Notes under the pieces: generated by a model
What the model was told of the DNA's origin: nothing
Database searches by the model: none
Seen by the model: only the letters and a program-made list of their open reading frames with translations
Translations under genes and position numbers: made by a program
Shown here: positions 9,029 to 17,991 of the stretch, one piece after another
Layout: every line of letters begins with the position of its first letter
How positions within the stretch are numbered: the first letter of the stretch is position 1
Assembly: GCF_016909495.1 (NCBI RefSeq)
Contig: NZ_JAFBFW010000001.1
Span: forward strand, 992,001 to 1,056,000
DNA: 64,000 nucleotides
Origin: Pantoea coffeiphila
Lineage (GTDB): Bacteria; Pseudomonadota; Gammaproteobacteria; Enterobacterales; Enterobacteriaceae
Reading direction: 5' to 3'

Positions 9029-9823
9029 CTAATCCAGGGAAGAAAAATATTGCGTCGGTGATTTACCCAGCGCTTTTCTGAACATCGTAATAAACGCACT
9101 GACCGAATCATATCCCAGCGTTCCGGCTACGCGCTGCACGGGCTGACCTTCAGACAGATGGCTCAGGGCAATCATCAAATGCAGCTGCTGACGCCAGCGA
9201 CCAAAGCTCATTCCTGTCGCCTCTTTTATCAGCCTGGCCAGAGATCGTTCGCTGATGGCCAGATGAGCAGCCCAATGCTTTAACGTTCGCCGGTCATCTG
9301 GCTCATTAAAAAGTGCCTCAGCCATAATCCGGATTTTAGGATGATCTGATACAGGAAGATGGAGTGCTTCAACCGGCACATCCGGAATATGCTCCAGCAG
9401 CACCGCTGCAAGCCTGGCGGTTTTACTGTCAGGAGAATAAGCATGTTCCTGCTCTGCAAGATACAGAACAAGCTCGCGAACCAGAGGTGTAATCGCTATG
9501 GTACAGCAGATTTTCGGCATCGCTGCCGTGCCGGGCTCGATGAATAAAAGGCACGTGTCTGCATTCTTCGTGATCCGGCAACGGTGGGGGATTTCTCCCG
9601 GAACCCAGACGGCATGTCCTGGTGGAACAAGCCACAGCGCATCCTCAACCTCACAGCGCACTGCACCGCGCAAAGAGAGAATAAGTTGCCCCTTGCGATG
9701 AGCGTGCGGACTTTGCCCGGCATACTCACCTGACGATGATACATGCAGGGCGATAGCGGCCTGACTGAAATCATCGGCATTAAACTCTTCCGGCGAGGTC
9801 ACAGATTTTTTATTAACTGGCAT
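9029..9823 (-). CDS. AraC-family regulator with N-terminal cupin, NimR-like
   Basis: 264 residues. An N-terminal cupin sensor (HAHRKGQLILSLRG, then LVPPGHAVWVPGEIPH) is followed by a C-terminal pair of AraC helix-turn-helix motifs (LAISERSLARLIKEATGMSFGRWRQQ and VAGTLGYDSVSAFITMFRKALG). Length and domain order match E. coli NimR (YeaM), which represses the neighbouring exporter gene. Here it is divergent from a NimT-like exporter with about 86 bases between the starts, so it most likely controls that gene. A paralogue lies at 61119 in island 2. Confidence 0.88.
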   Translation of the reverse strand: MPVNKKSVTSPEEFNADDFSQAAIALHVSSSGEYAGQSPHAHRKGQLILSLRGAVRCEVEDALWLVPPGHAVWVPGEIPHRCRITKNADTCLLFIEPGTAAMPKICCTIAITPLVRELVLYLAEQEHAYSPDSKTARLAAVLLEHIPDVPVEALHLPVSDHPKIRIMAEALFNEPDDRRTLKHWAAHLAISERSLARLIKEATGMSFGRWRQQLHLMIALSHLSEGQPVQRVAGTLGYDSVSAFITMFRKALGKSPTQYFSSLD

Positions 9824-9909
9824 GATTTAGCTATATGTTGTCAGGTTATCTATATTCTGTAACTCATGCGTCCTTTAAAGTCTTTCTTTTTTCAGAGAAA
9901 GCAAAACTT

Positions 9910-11100
9910 ATGTCCCACACTACGAACAAGTGGTCTTCAATCATACTTGTGACCGGCATCCTTTTTATCGCCATTAACCTGCGTGTTCCTTTTACCGCTA
10001 TAGCACCCGTTTTAGAGTCCATTCGCCATGATTTTGGGCTAAGTATCACAGCCGTTGGGTTGCTTAACTCGCTTCCTTTACTGGCCTTTGCCGCCTTTTC
10101 TCCACTGAGCGCATCGATTTCCCGCAAGTACGGCCTGGAACGCACCCTTTTTGGTGCCCTGGTCGTGATTTCAGCGGGGATTCTGCTTCGCTCAACAGAC
10201 AGCGTCTGGGCGCTTTATGGCGGAACAGTGTTAATTGGTATCGGGATTGCCCTGGGCAATGTCCTGCTGCCTGGCCTGATCAAACGTGACTTTTCCGGCA
10301 ACGTGGCTTCCGTGACGGGAGCATATTCCATCACCATGGGCGCCGCTGGCGCCATTGGATCTGCCATTGTCATTCCTCTGACGCAGAGCTGGGGCTGGAA
10401 CATCGCGTTAGCCATGTTGGTTATTGCACCGCTCCTTGCGTTGCTTTTATGGTTGCCGCAGTTGAAGAAAAAGCATCAACTGCCAGTAGCAGGTGAGAAA
10501 AAAGCAGCGACCGTTGCGGTCTGGCGCTCGTCTCTGGCGTGGCAGGTCACCTTGTTTATGGGCCTGAATGCGATGCCGTTTTATGTTGCGGTCGGCTGGC
10601 TGCCAGCCATTCTGACAGACAGTGGGCTCTCCTCAGCTCAGGCTGGTGAGGTACATGGCATCCTTCAGCTCACCACCGCCATTCCCGGCCTGATTCTGGC
10701 AGCCACGCTGCGTCGTCTTAACGATCAGAAATTAGCCGCTGCTGGCGTCAGCCTGTTAACCGCAGTGTCCTTTATTGGCATCCTTTATTTGCCAAATCTG
10801 GCGATGCTGTGGGCTGCACTCCTCGGCTTCGGCTCGGGTGCCAGCATGATGCTGGGTCTGACCTTCATCGGGTTGCGCACTACAAACGCTGGTGATGCTG
10901 CCGCGCTGTCAGGTATGGCGCAGAGTATCGGTTATCTGATGGCGGCGATGGGACCGCTGTTGCTGGGTAAAGTACAGGAGTTGTCCGGAGGTTGGACGGT
11001 GCCATTACTGATGACCACAGCAATCTCAGTTGCAGGAGCCTGCACCGGAATGGCTGCCGGACGAGATGCGCACCTGGAACCTGTACAGCAGCCGGGCTGA
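9910..11100 (+). CDS. CynX/NimT-type MFS exporter
   Basis: About 396-residue, 12-helix MFS protein of the cyanate permease/NimT branch. It has the early INLRVPFTAIAPVL segment typical of that branch, PLLAFAAFSPLSA in helix 2 and a SRKYGLERTL loop. I take MSHTTNKW at 9910 as the start because it has an AGAGAAAG stretch upstream and gives the normal N-terminus; an in-frame ATG at 9835 would add 25 odd residues and reach into the divergent control region. With the adjacent NimR-like regulator it resembles the E. coli nimR-nimT pair, which exports 2-nitroimidazole. The real substrate here is unproven. Confidence 0.87.
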   Translation: MSHTTNKWSSIILVTGILFIAINLRVPFTAIAPVLESIRHDFGLSITAVGLLNSLPLLAFAAFSPLSASISRKYGLERTLFGALVVISAGILLRSTDSVWALYGGTVLIGIGIALGNVLLPGLIKRDFSGNVASVTGAYSITMGAAGAIGSAIVIPLTQSWGWNIALAMLVIAPLLALLLWLPQLKKKHQLPVAGEKKAATVAVWRSSLAWQVTLFMGLNAMPFYVAVGWLPAILTDSGLSSAQAGEVHGILQLTTAIPGLILAATLRRLNDQKLAAAGVSLLTAVSFIGILYLPNLAMLWAALLGFGSGASMMLGLTFIGLRTTNAGDAAALSGMAQSIGYLMAAMGPLLLGKVQELSGGWTVPLLMTTAISVAGACTGMAAGRDAHLEPVQQPG

Positions 11101-11308
11101 ATGGGTTTACACAGCAAGGTACCAGCTGATCCTCTGCGGCGGATGCTTTCCATCGAGGTTCTGAAGCGTCTTAATGGTACCGGAGCCATCTGTACTATCC
11201 CGATGAGCGGACTTTTCGGTGAAAAGGCCGCTCAGGGCGAGCGTAACATTCAGCGGCCGCCCTGAAGCTCAGGGCGATCGCGGTCAGTAATAATATAATA
11301 AACAAGCC

Positions 11309-11914
11309 TTATGACTGTTTGGCAACGATGAATCGCTTTTCATCACTCATAAAGGCTTTTTCACTGGCGGGTGAAAGGATGGCACCGAAATTCATATGCG
11401 CGCGGAGTTTCCATGATGGAGGAACATTCCACTCAGTGCGAATATCTTCATCGATCAGAGGATTATAATGCTGCAGGTTGGCACCAATTCCTTTTTCAGC
11501 CAGCGCCAGCCAGACAGCATACTGTGCAATACCTGTGCTGTGCTCAGACCATACCGGGAAATTGTCCGCATAGGCCGCAAACTGCTCCTGTAGTGACTTG
11601 ACAACATCCTGATCCTCGAAAAAAAGTATTGAGCCGGCAGCCGCTGCAAACCCGTCTATTTTATCTGAGGTGCCGGAGAAACTTTCTGCAGGCACGATTT
11701 TGCGTAACTGTTCACGCGTGAGTTCCCATAAGCGAGCGTGCTGCTCACCCAGTAAAATCAGAAGCCTTGAGCTTTGCGAGTTAAAAGCAGAAGGAGCCTG
11801 CTTCACTGCCTCAATGACAGTGCCGATCAGCTCGTTCTCCGGGACAGGAATATCTTTTCCAAGTACATAAATGGTGCGTCGTTTTCTGGCAAGCTCTAAA
11901 AAGTTACCTGTCAT
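11309..11914 (-). CDS. Nitroreductase-family protein (Hbn1/Frm2-like)
   Basis: 201-residue FMN-dependent reductase of the nitroreductase fold. RKRRTIYVLG at the N-terminus gives the phosphate-binding arginines; APSAFNSQSSR, AQYAVWLALAEKGIGANLQHYNP and the C-terminal FGAI are characteristic of the short nitroreductase subgroup related to yeast Hbn1/Frm2. It probably reduces nitroaromatics, quinones or lipid electrophiles with NAD(P)H in the cytoplasm. Its neighbours, a nitroimidazole-type exporter on one side and a YceI/HxlR pair on the other, fit an electrophile-stress module. Confidence 0.85.
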   Translation of the reverse strand: MTGNFLELARKRRTIYVLGKDIPVPENELIGTVIEAVKQAPSAFNSQSSRLLILLGEQHARLWELTREQLRKIVPAESFSGTSDKIDGFAAAAGSILFFEDQDVVKSLQEQFAAYADNFPVWSEHSTGIAQYAVWLALAEKGIGANLQHYNPLIDEDIRTEWNVPPSWKLRAHMNFGAILSPASEKAFMSDEKRFIVAKQS

Positions 11915-12130
11915 GAATTAGCCCTCAGATGAATTGTTTGACATCGTAATTTGCCCCGTCTTGCCCTCTGACTGGACTGATAGGGTCAGCATGCAATAAT
12001 ACACGCTGACTCATTAGTGCATGCTTTCCGAAGGATTACGGACAGGATGCGACATTGTTAAAAGTTTGGACTGGAAGTAAAGATGCTTCATCAGCCCACG
12101 CTTCTGAAGCATTAACGGCTCCGCATCTTA

Positions 12131-12724
12131 TTAATCTGAATACGCCTCCGAAGACACGGTCAGTGTGATATTATCGCTTACATAAGGAACGTATTTATCA
12201 ATTTTAAAGTCTGATCTCTTAATCACACCGGTGGCGTTAAAACCTACCGCATTTTTCTTCTCCATAGCCTGAAAACCTGCTTTGTTCAGGGTTGCATGAA
12301 GAATAACCGGCCGGGTTATGGATTTAATGGTTAAATTTCCCCGTACGTCATACTTATCACCATTCATTTCAATGCTGGTGCTTTTAAAATTTGCGACCGG
12401 ATATTTCTCCGCATCAAAATAATCTGGCTGACCAAACTCTTTATTCAGTGCTGGAACGCCGGTATCAATACTGGCTACAGGAATGTTGATATCAACCAGT
12501 GATAAAATTTTTGTTGCCGGATCGAACTTAACTGTGCCATCTACATGATGAAGGGATGCCGTCGGGTTCGAAAAACCTAGGTGGTTCCAGCTAATAACCA
12601 CAGACGTATGCGATTCATCAAGTTTATAACTCGCTGTTTTCGCCTGTGCAGCAGTAGTAAAGAGAAGTGAAAATAACAGTGAAGCAGAAAGTACATGATA
12701 TTTCATTGATATAACCCGATTCAT
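12131..12724 (-). CDS. YceI-family periplasmic lipid-binding protein
   Basis: 197 residues with a signal peptide (MKYHVLSASLLFSLLF..., cleaved near AQA-KT) and the YceI lipocalin-like barrel: DESHTSVVISWNHLGFSNPTA, VDGTVKFDP, FDAEKYPVANFKST and an SDFKIDKYVP motif at the C-terminal end. YceI proteins bind isoprenoids or amphipathic compounds in the periplasm. The first ATG (12724) gives MNRVIS before the signal peptide; the ATG at 12706 gives a more usual n-region and may be the true start. It is divergent from an HxlR regulator gene 290 bases away, a common pairing. Confidence 0.9.
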   Translation of the reverse strand: MNRVISMKYHVLSASLLFSLLFTTAAQAKTASYKLDESHTSVVISWNHLGFSNPTASLHHVDGTVKFDPATKILSLVDINIPVASIDTGVPALNKEFGQPDYFDAEKYPVANFKSTSIEMNGDKYDVRGNLTIKSITRPVILHATLNKAGFQAMEKKNAVGFNATGVIKRSDFKIDKYVPYVSDNITLTVSSEAYSD

Positions 12725-13014
12725 AAGGATTGATTGTTATTAGCGCAGGCGCTTATATAGCAAGCCGGCTTATTTGATAAAATTTTCGTTATTACACAAA
12801 AAAATTATTTGTTCGTGCTGGCGGCTAATGGCTATCAGTGTTCGTAACGTATGACATTATCGTGTCACAAACTCAGCATTACCAACTCATTATCTGGTTA
12901 TTTCAATAATTACGATGGTTAAGCCGCAGCAGCATGGCACATGCAAATCTCTTGATTTCAGCGCTATAGTAGATTTAGACTAACTTATCTTCAAGTACCC
13001 ACCTCAAGGTAAGT

Positions 13015-13401
13015 ATGGAAAAATTCAACGACTGTTTTACACTGGACAACAAAGAACCCGGTAATGTTTTGCGGGAGGCATGTCCTGCCCGTGAAGTTCT
13101 CGAGGTTCTGGTGAGCAAATGGACATTGCTCATTATTCATGCCCTTTCTGACGGTGCATCAAGGCCGGGTGATTTGCGAAGAAAAATTCAGGGTATATCA
13201 GAAAAGGTGCTGTCACAGAATCTTAAGGAACTTGAAAGCAGGAATCTTGTTACGCGCACTGTCTTTCGTGAAGTACCGCCCAAAGTCGAATATGCACTCA
13301 CGGAACTGGGAACGTCCCTCTGGCAGGCAGCGAATGAACTCAACCGGTGGGTAGAACAAAACTGTCACTTTCTGATTAAAGACACTGATCCTTCCATGTG
13401 A
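13015..13401 (+). CDS. HxlR-family transcriptional regulator
   Basis: 128-residue winged-helix repressor/activator. The core motifs are CPAREVLEVLVSKWTLLIIHAL, GISEKVLSQNLKELESRNLVTR and the wing PPKVEYALTELG. A cysteine just before the first helix (ACPARE) is the position used for redox or electrophile sensing in YodB/HypR-type members of the family. AAGGTAAGT precedes the ATG. It is divergent from yceI and followed at a distance by convergent reductase genes; control of yceI is the likeliest role. Confidence 0.88.
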   Translation: MEKFNDCFTLDNKEPGNVLREACPAREVLEVLVSKWTLLIIHALSDGASRPGDLRRKIQGISEKVLSQNLKELESRNLVTRTVFREVPPKVEYALTELGTSLWQAANELNRWVEQNCHFLIKDTDPSM

Positions 13402-13590
13402 CATGCCATTGTTCATTTATGAGTGCTGCGGGCTAACAGGAGCATATAAGAAGGCAGGCTGCAGGCGCCGAAAAGCGACTTCCCTTGCTGGCTCAGAGGC
13501 GGTATCGCCTGCTGGCCATGAGGGAACAGCAAGGCATTTTAACAACAAGTCCCTGCAGTTTGTTGTATCAGTACAAAAAGCACTCGCGTC

Positions 13591-14163
13591 TCAGTCTTTG
13601 CCCGGCCCATGGTCAAACCGGGTTCCTTTGCCGATGGCATAAAACTGCCCCCCGGCGACATAATGTATGGTTCGTAATTCGTCAGGTGCTTCATCAAATA
13701 TCCAGTGTCCATTGCGAAAAACCCGATCGTCACTCCACGCGCCGGCAATTTCTCCCATAAACAGATTATGTTCCAGCTCATATGCCGCGTTGGGTATTAC
13801 CTTACATACAAGCCAGCCAGCACAACCCTCTACCAGCGGAACATCGAACTCTTTCAGGTAGAACGTCGGTATTTTATGATTCTTGTCAGGCCTGTCACGG
13901 TAGCTGTGCTCACCTGCGTACAAAACGGTTTCCATCTGGCTGACTACGGGGATCTGTACGGCAAACAGACCACTTTCTTCCACCAATCCACGGGTATAAG
14001 CCTGCGGACCGATATACGCCATGACTTTATTGATCCCCACCAGACTCACCCAGGCAGCGGCCATCACATTGGCATTACCATTATGCTTAGCGGAAATCAT
14101 TGTAGTTGGGCCGACCTGCAATAATCGATATGCTTTGTTCAGTTCGACTGGCTGTAAAGACAC
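13591..14163 (-). CDS. Flavin reductase-like FMN-binding protein
   Basis: About 190-residue split-barrel flavoprotein of the flavin reductase/DIM6 family. ISAKHNGNANVMAAAWVSLVG is the FMN-binding segment and FAVQIPV follows; the C-terminal part has VAGGQFYAIGKG. I choose the GTG at 14163 as the start because GGAAGGAGA lies six bases before it; upstream ATGs at 14181 and 14214 would place the ribosome-binding site inside the gene. It is the last gene of a minus-strand group (aldo-keto reductase, flavodoxin-fold reductase, this gene), but a terminator hairpin separates it from the previous gene. Confidence 0.85.
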   Translation of the reverse strand: MSLQPVELNKAYRLLQVGPTTMISAKHNGNANVMAAAWVSLVGINKVMAYIGPQAYTRGLVEESGLFAVQIPVVSQMETVLYAGEHSYRDRPDKNHKIPTFYLKEFDVPLVEGCAGWLVCKVIPNAAYELEHNLFMGEIAGAWSDDRVFRNGHWIFDEAPDELRTIHYVAGGQFYAIGKGTRFDHGPGKD

Positions 14164-14184
14164 ACGATTTCTCCTTCCCATAAA

Positions 14185-14218
14185 TGAAAAATGTGCCGTT
14201 ATCAGCAACGGCACATTT
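14185..14218 (-). terminator. Intrinsic terminator between reductase genes
   Basis: AAATGTGCCGTT and AACGGCACATTT form a perfect 12-base stem with a six-base loop. Read on the minus strand the stem runs into T residues, so it would end transcripts from 14257-14772 before the flavin reductase gene. Confidence 0.7.
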
Positions 14219-14256
14219 GAAGGCGTTTTAATACACTGATGATCGCCTGAAGATAA

Positions 14257-14772
14257 TCAGGCTAATACCGTTTTGTATCGTCCGGCCTGAGCTGCGATTT
14301 CTTCGTCAGTTATCGTCGCGCTTCCGCCTGTAATGAACGGCTTGATGTAGTTCATACCCAGATACCCGGAGATGGTTTCAAAAGACAGCAGGTACTCTCC
14401 TACCGTATGTCCGGCAGCGCCATCAGGCTGATAGGCAGACTCAGCACCTCCAAGCGAAACTGCCAGCATGAGTTGCTTGTCGTGCAGCGCCTGTGTTTCT
14501 CCACCATGTGACCAGCCGTACGTCAGTACATCGTCAAGCCACTGTTTCAGAAGTGGCGGCGTGCTGTACCACTGCATAGGGAACTGCAGCACGACACGAT
14601 CCGTCTTCTCCAGGGCAGCCTGTTCAGCGGCCACGTCGATTTTGCCATCCGGATACAGGTCATAGAGATAACGCACTTCAACGCCTGTCAGTGATGCTGC
14701 ACCTTTTGCCAGGGCTGAGTTTACCCGGGACTGATTAATGTTGGGATGGGTAACAAATACTGTTGTTTTCAT
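14257..14772 (-). CDS. NAD(P)H-dependent oxidoreductase, flavodoxin-like fold
   Basis: 171-residue protein of the KefF/MdaB/NQO family. The N-terminus VFVTHPNINQSRVNSALA binds the FMN phosphate, VVLQFPMQWYSTPPLLKQWLDDV is the family signature, and LAVSLGGAESAYQPDG forms the flavin loop. Such enzymes reduce quinones or azo compounds by two electrons. It lies 17 bases after the aldo-keto reductase gene, so the two are co-transcribed, and a terminator follows it. Confidence 0.88.
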   Translation of the reverse strand: MKTTVFVTHPNINQSRVNSALAKGAASLTGVEVRYLYDLYPDGKIDVAAEQAALEKTDRVVLQFPMQWYSTPPLLKQWLDDVLTYGWSHGGETQALHDKQLMLAVSLGGAESAYQPDGAAGHTVGEYLLSFETISGYLGMNYIKPFITGGSATITDEEIAAQAGRYKTVLA

Positions 14773-14789
14773 AGCGATCTCTTATTTTT

Positions 14790-15755
14790 TCAGAAGAATG
14801 TTTCGTCAATTTCAAGCCGGGATAAGGCTTCGTTGATATCATTTAATTCGGCGTCACTGAGCTGAACATTTGCGGCGTGAAAATTCTCTTCCAGCCGGTG
14901 TAGTTTTGTTGTTCCCGGGATCGGCACAATGTAAGGCTTCTGAGCCAGCTCCCAGGCAAGAACAATCTGTGCTGAAGTTGCGTTGTTTCTTTCTGCAATT
15001 TCAGCGATTAGCTTAAGAAGCGTCTGGTTATTTTCCATCACCTCTGGTTTGAAGCGCCCCATCATGCCCCGGTAATCGCCTTCCCCGTAGGTTGTATTAG
15101 CTGTGACCTGACCACTCAGGAATCCATTACCCAGCGGGCTGTAGGCCATAAAACCAATATCAAGTTCATCGCAGACCTTAAACAGATCCTGTTCAGGTTT
15201 ACGCCACATCATTGAATACTGGTCTTCAACCGCAGTGACCGGGCAGATGGCATGAGCCCGGCGTATGTAAGATACGGGCGCATTGGATAAGCCCCAGTAC
15301 TTTATTTTGCCCTCCGCGATCAGCTCTTTCATTAATCCTGCCACCACTTCCGGCTCAACTTTTGGGTCGACACGATGCTGATAAAACAGGTCGATATGGT
15401 CGGTCTTCAGGCGCCTGAGGGAACCTTCCAGTTGCTCTCTGACAGATGCCGGACGGCTGTCTAATACCGGCACCAGCTGTCCATCACTATTTTCCATTCC
15501 TGTCACGCCGAATTTGGTCGCGATGACAACGTTGTCCCTGTGTTTGCTGAGCGCTACCCCCAGCAGTTTTTCGTTTTCAAATCCGTAAATGGGGGCAGTG
15601 TCGAAAAGGTTGCAGCCCAGCTCTACAGCCTTGTCTATCAGCTTTGTCCTTTCCCGGATCTCAACTGAATAGCCATAGCCATGGTCCATGCCCATGCACC
15701 CCAGCCCCATTTCCGAGACATGAAGCCCCTGGCTACCTAACCTTCTAATTTTCAC
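14790..15755 (-). CDS. Aldo/keto reductase
   Basis: 321-residue NADPH-dependent TIM-barrel reductase. The catalytic tetrad is visible: Asp in NLFDTAPIYG, Tyr in the same segment, Lys in VIATKFG and His in LFYQHRVDP. PIPGTTKLHRLEENF near the C-terminus is the NADPH phosphate site. The length and the MGLGCMGM start put it with the YajO/Tas-like group. It heads a minus-strand operon with a quinone-reductase-like gene and is divergent from a LysR regulator that probably controls it. The substrate is most likely an aldehyde or ketone. Confidence 0.9.
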   Translation of the reverse strand: MKIRRLGSQGLHVSEMGLGCMGMDHGYGYSVEIRERTKLIDKAVELGCNLFDTAPIYGFENEKLLGVALSKHRDNVVIATKFGVTGMENSDGQLVPVLDSRPASVREQLEGSLRRLKTDHIDLFYQHRVDPKVEPEVVAGLMKELIAEGKIKYWGLSNAPVSYIRRAHAICPVTAVEDQYSMMWRKPEQDLFKVCDELDIGFMAYSPLGNGFLSGQVTANTTYGEGDYRGMMGRFKPEVMENNQTLLKLIAEIAERNNATSAQIVLAWELAQKPYIVPIPGTTKLHRLEENFHAANVQLSDAELNDINEALSRLEIDETFF

Positions 15756-15871
15756 GATTATTTCACCCTTCTTTAAGGTATTAACTATTCTTAGATGCTA
15801 AGTATACGGTTGGATTTATTGCTGAAAAATTGTTAATTTAGAAAATCAGAATTGCTAAAATCACAATTATT

Positions 15872-16765
15872 ATGAATAAACTCGATGCCCTGAGATTTTT
15901 TGTTACTGCTGCAGAAACAATGAATTTTCGCGAAGCGGCAGTCAGGCTGGCCATTTCTCCATCCGTGGTGACACGCACGATTGCTGATCTGGAACATCAG
16001 CTTGGCGAACCGCTTTTTAAGCGCAATACCCGATCCATTGTGCTGACCAGCTTTGGTGAGTTTTTCTTGCCCCGTGCCATGCGGCTGCTTGAAGACTCAG
16101 AGGCCCTTTTCCAGACGGCCAGAGATGACAATGAGATGAAGGGTGTTGTGAGGATCACGCTATTCCGGTTTCCCGGCCACGAGCAGGTGTTATATGAGCT
16201 TCTGACCGCTCTCGATCCCTATCCTGAGCTGTTTATTGACTGGCGGTTAGACATGATGAAGCTGGATACTGTCCAGAACCGTATTGATATGGGGATCCGT
16301 ATAGAGCGGGAGCCAAACCCGAATTTTATCGTCAGGCCCATTACGCTGGTTCATCATGCCCTGATGACTTCTCCCCGGCTCATTGACAGGCTGGGCGCAC
16401 CGAAAAATTTTGAAGACCTGCGTCAGCGTTACCCTTTCAGCGGTCTGCTTAACCCTGAAACCGGCAAGGTGTTTGAATTTATGCTCGACGGCGTCAATAC
16501 CTTTATTCCCCGGCACCTGGAGTTTTTTACCACCGACTCCCAGTCTGAGATTCAGGCTGCGTTAACCGGTAAAGCCGTGATTCAGTCGAGTAATCTGGCC
16601 TGCAGGGAATACCTTGAAGACGGCAGGCTGGTGAATGTCCTGCCGGAACTGAAACTGGAAACCTGGCAGCTTTATCTTTACCGGCCCTATCAGACCCTGG
16701 TACCACAGCGCATCAGGACCGTTTTTCACATCCTTGAAAATATTTTACTCAGACACTTTAGTTAA
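15872..16765 (+). CDS. LysR-family transcriptional regulator
   Basis: 297 residues. The N-terminal helix-turn-helix is LDALRFFVTAAETMNFREAAVRLAISPSVVTR followed by LFKRNTRSIVLT; the rest is the periplasmic-binding-like effector domain. The gene is divergent from the aldo-keto reductase operon with about 116 bases between the starts, which is the usual autoregulated layout. Effector unknown. Confidence 0.9.
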   Translation: MNKLDALRFFVTAAETMNFREAAVRLAISPSVVTRTIADLEHQLGEPLFKRNTRSIVLTSFGEFFLPRAMRLLEDSEALFQTARDDNEMKGVVRITLFRFPGHEQVLYELLTALDPYPELFIDWRLDMMKLDTVQNRIDMGIRIEREPNPNFIVRPITLVHHALMTSPRLIDRLGAPKNFEDLRQRYPFSGLLNPETGKVFEFMLDGVNTFIPRHLEFFTTDSQSEIQAALTGKAVIQSSNLACREYLEDGRLVNVLPELKLETWQLYLYRPYQTLVPQRIRTVFHILENILLRHFS

Positions 16766-16961
16766 AAGAGGGCCCGGATGTGGCTGGCGCTCTTAGCCGG
16801 CGTCCCCCCGTAAACCGGAGATGTGAATTTCTGGGTACAGCCTTTCTCCGGGAAGTCGCTGCTCCGGGATGCTCATATCCGCGAAATAAAGTCTGCCGTT
16901 CTTTCAGGTCCCCTGAATACTGCTGACTTTTAGTATGCAACGGGGAGCTGTGACAGACGTA

Positions 16962-17849
16962 TCAACTGAATATTTCATCTATCCAGTCTGCAAATGCACG
17001 TACGGCGGGTGAAAGAAAACGCTGATGGGGATAAAGCAATGCGACAGGAACAGACGACGGCTGCCAGTCGGCCAGGACTTCAACCAGCGTTCCTTTCTGA
17101 AGGTGTTCTGCTACAACGTTCTCAGCAAGCTGCGCCAGCCCGAATCCTTCGAGGCACATTTTTATATAGAGTCCCGTCTCGTTGACGGCTGCCTGCCCCC
17201 TGACGGGTACGGACAGCGTTTCTGTTCCCTTTACAAAACGCAATTCGTCTGTACGCCGGCTTTGTCCGGAAAAATAATGAATAGCCCGGTGATGAGATAA
17301 ATCTTCAGGTGACTGCGGAATACCGTACTCCCTGAGATAATCGGGAGAGGCGCAGGTGATCCAGCGAAATTCTCCGAGCGGACGGGCTACAAGCGTGGAG
17401 TTAAGTAACTCTCCGGTTCTGATCACGCAGTCCACGCCCTCCTGAACCAGGTCAACCTGCCGGTCGCTGACGCCGATCATCAGGTAAATATCAGGATAAC
17501 GGCTGTAGAACTCTTTCAGGTTTGGCATCACGAGGAAGTGCGCTATACCGCCGGGCATATCAACGCGTAAACGACCACGGGGGCGCCTGTTCGAATCGGC
17601 CAGACTGGCTTCCGTATGTTCAATTAAGGCCAGAATTTCCCGGCACTGCGCCAGATACTGCATACCTTCCGGAGTCAGGCTGACACGTCTTGTGGTCCGG
17701 TTCAGCAGACGCACCTGCAGATATTTCTCCAGGTTTTTGATGGTGCTGGTAACAGTAGAAGAAGGCAGGGACAGTGTTTCCGCTGCCCGGACAAAGCTTC
17801 CGGCCTCAGCCACCCTTATAAAAACCTGCATAGCCTGAATACGATCCAC
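16962..17849 (-). CDS. LysR-family transcriptional regulator
   Basis: 295 residues. The helix-turn-helix MDRIQAMQVFIRVAEAGSFVRAAETLSLPSSTVT and LLNRTTRRVSLTPEG place it with the CrgA-like LysR subgroup whose members often respond to quinones or aldehydes. It is divergent from the amidohydrolase operon starting at 17992 and probably controls that operon. Confidence 0.9.
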   Translation of the reverse strand: MDRIQAMQVFIRVAEAGSFVRAAETLSLPSSTVTSTIKNLEKYLQVRLLNRTTRRVSLTPEGMQYLAQCREILALIEHTEASLADSNRRPRGRLRVDMPGGIAHFLVMPNLKEFYSRYPDIYLMIGVSDRQVDLVQEGVDCVIRTGELLNSTLVARPLGEFRWITCASPDYLREYGIPQSPEDLSHHRAIHYFSGQSRRTDELRFVKGTETLSVPVRGQAAVNETGLYIKMCLEGFGLAQLAENVVAEHLQKGTLVEVLADWQPSSVPVALLYPHQRFLSPAVRAFADWIDEIFS

Positions 17850-17991
17850 CTGATTGCGCTCCTGAATAGCATGTGACGGTGATAACCATCATTATTCGCA
17901 AATTCTGAATGATGAAAACACGTTAGTCATCTTTTTCAGCTTAAACAGGAGGCGTATTGTTTTCCTTCTGAACCTGAAAGAGACAATTCAA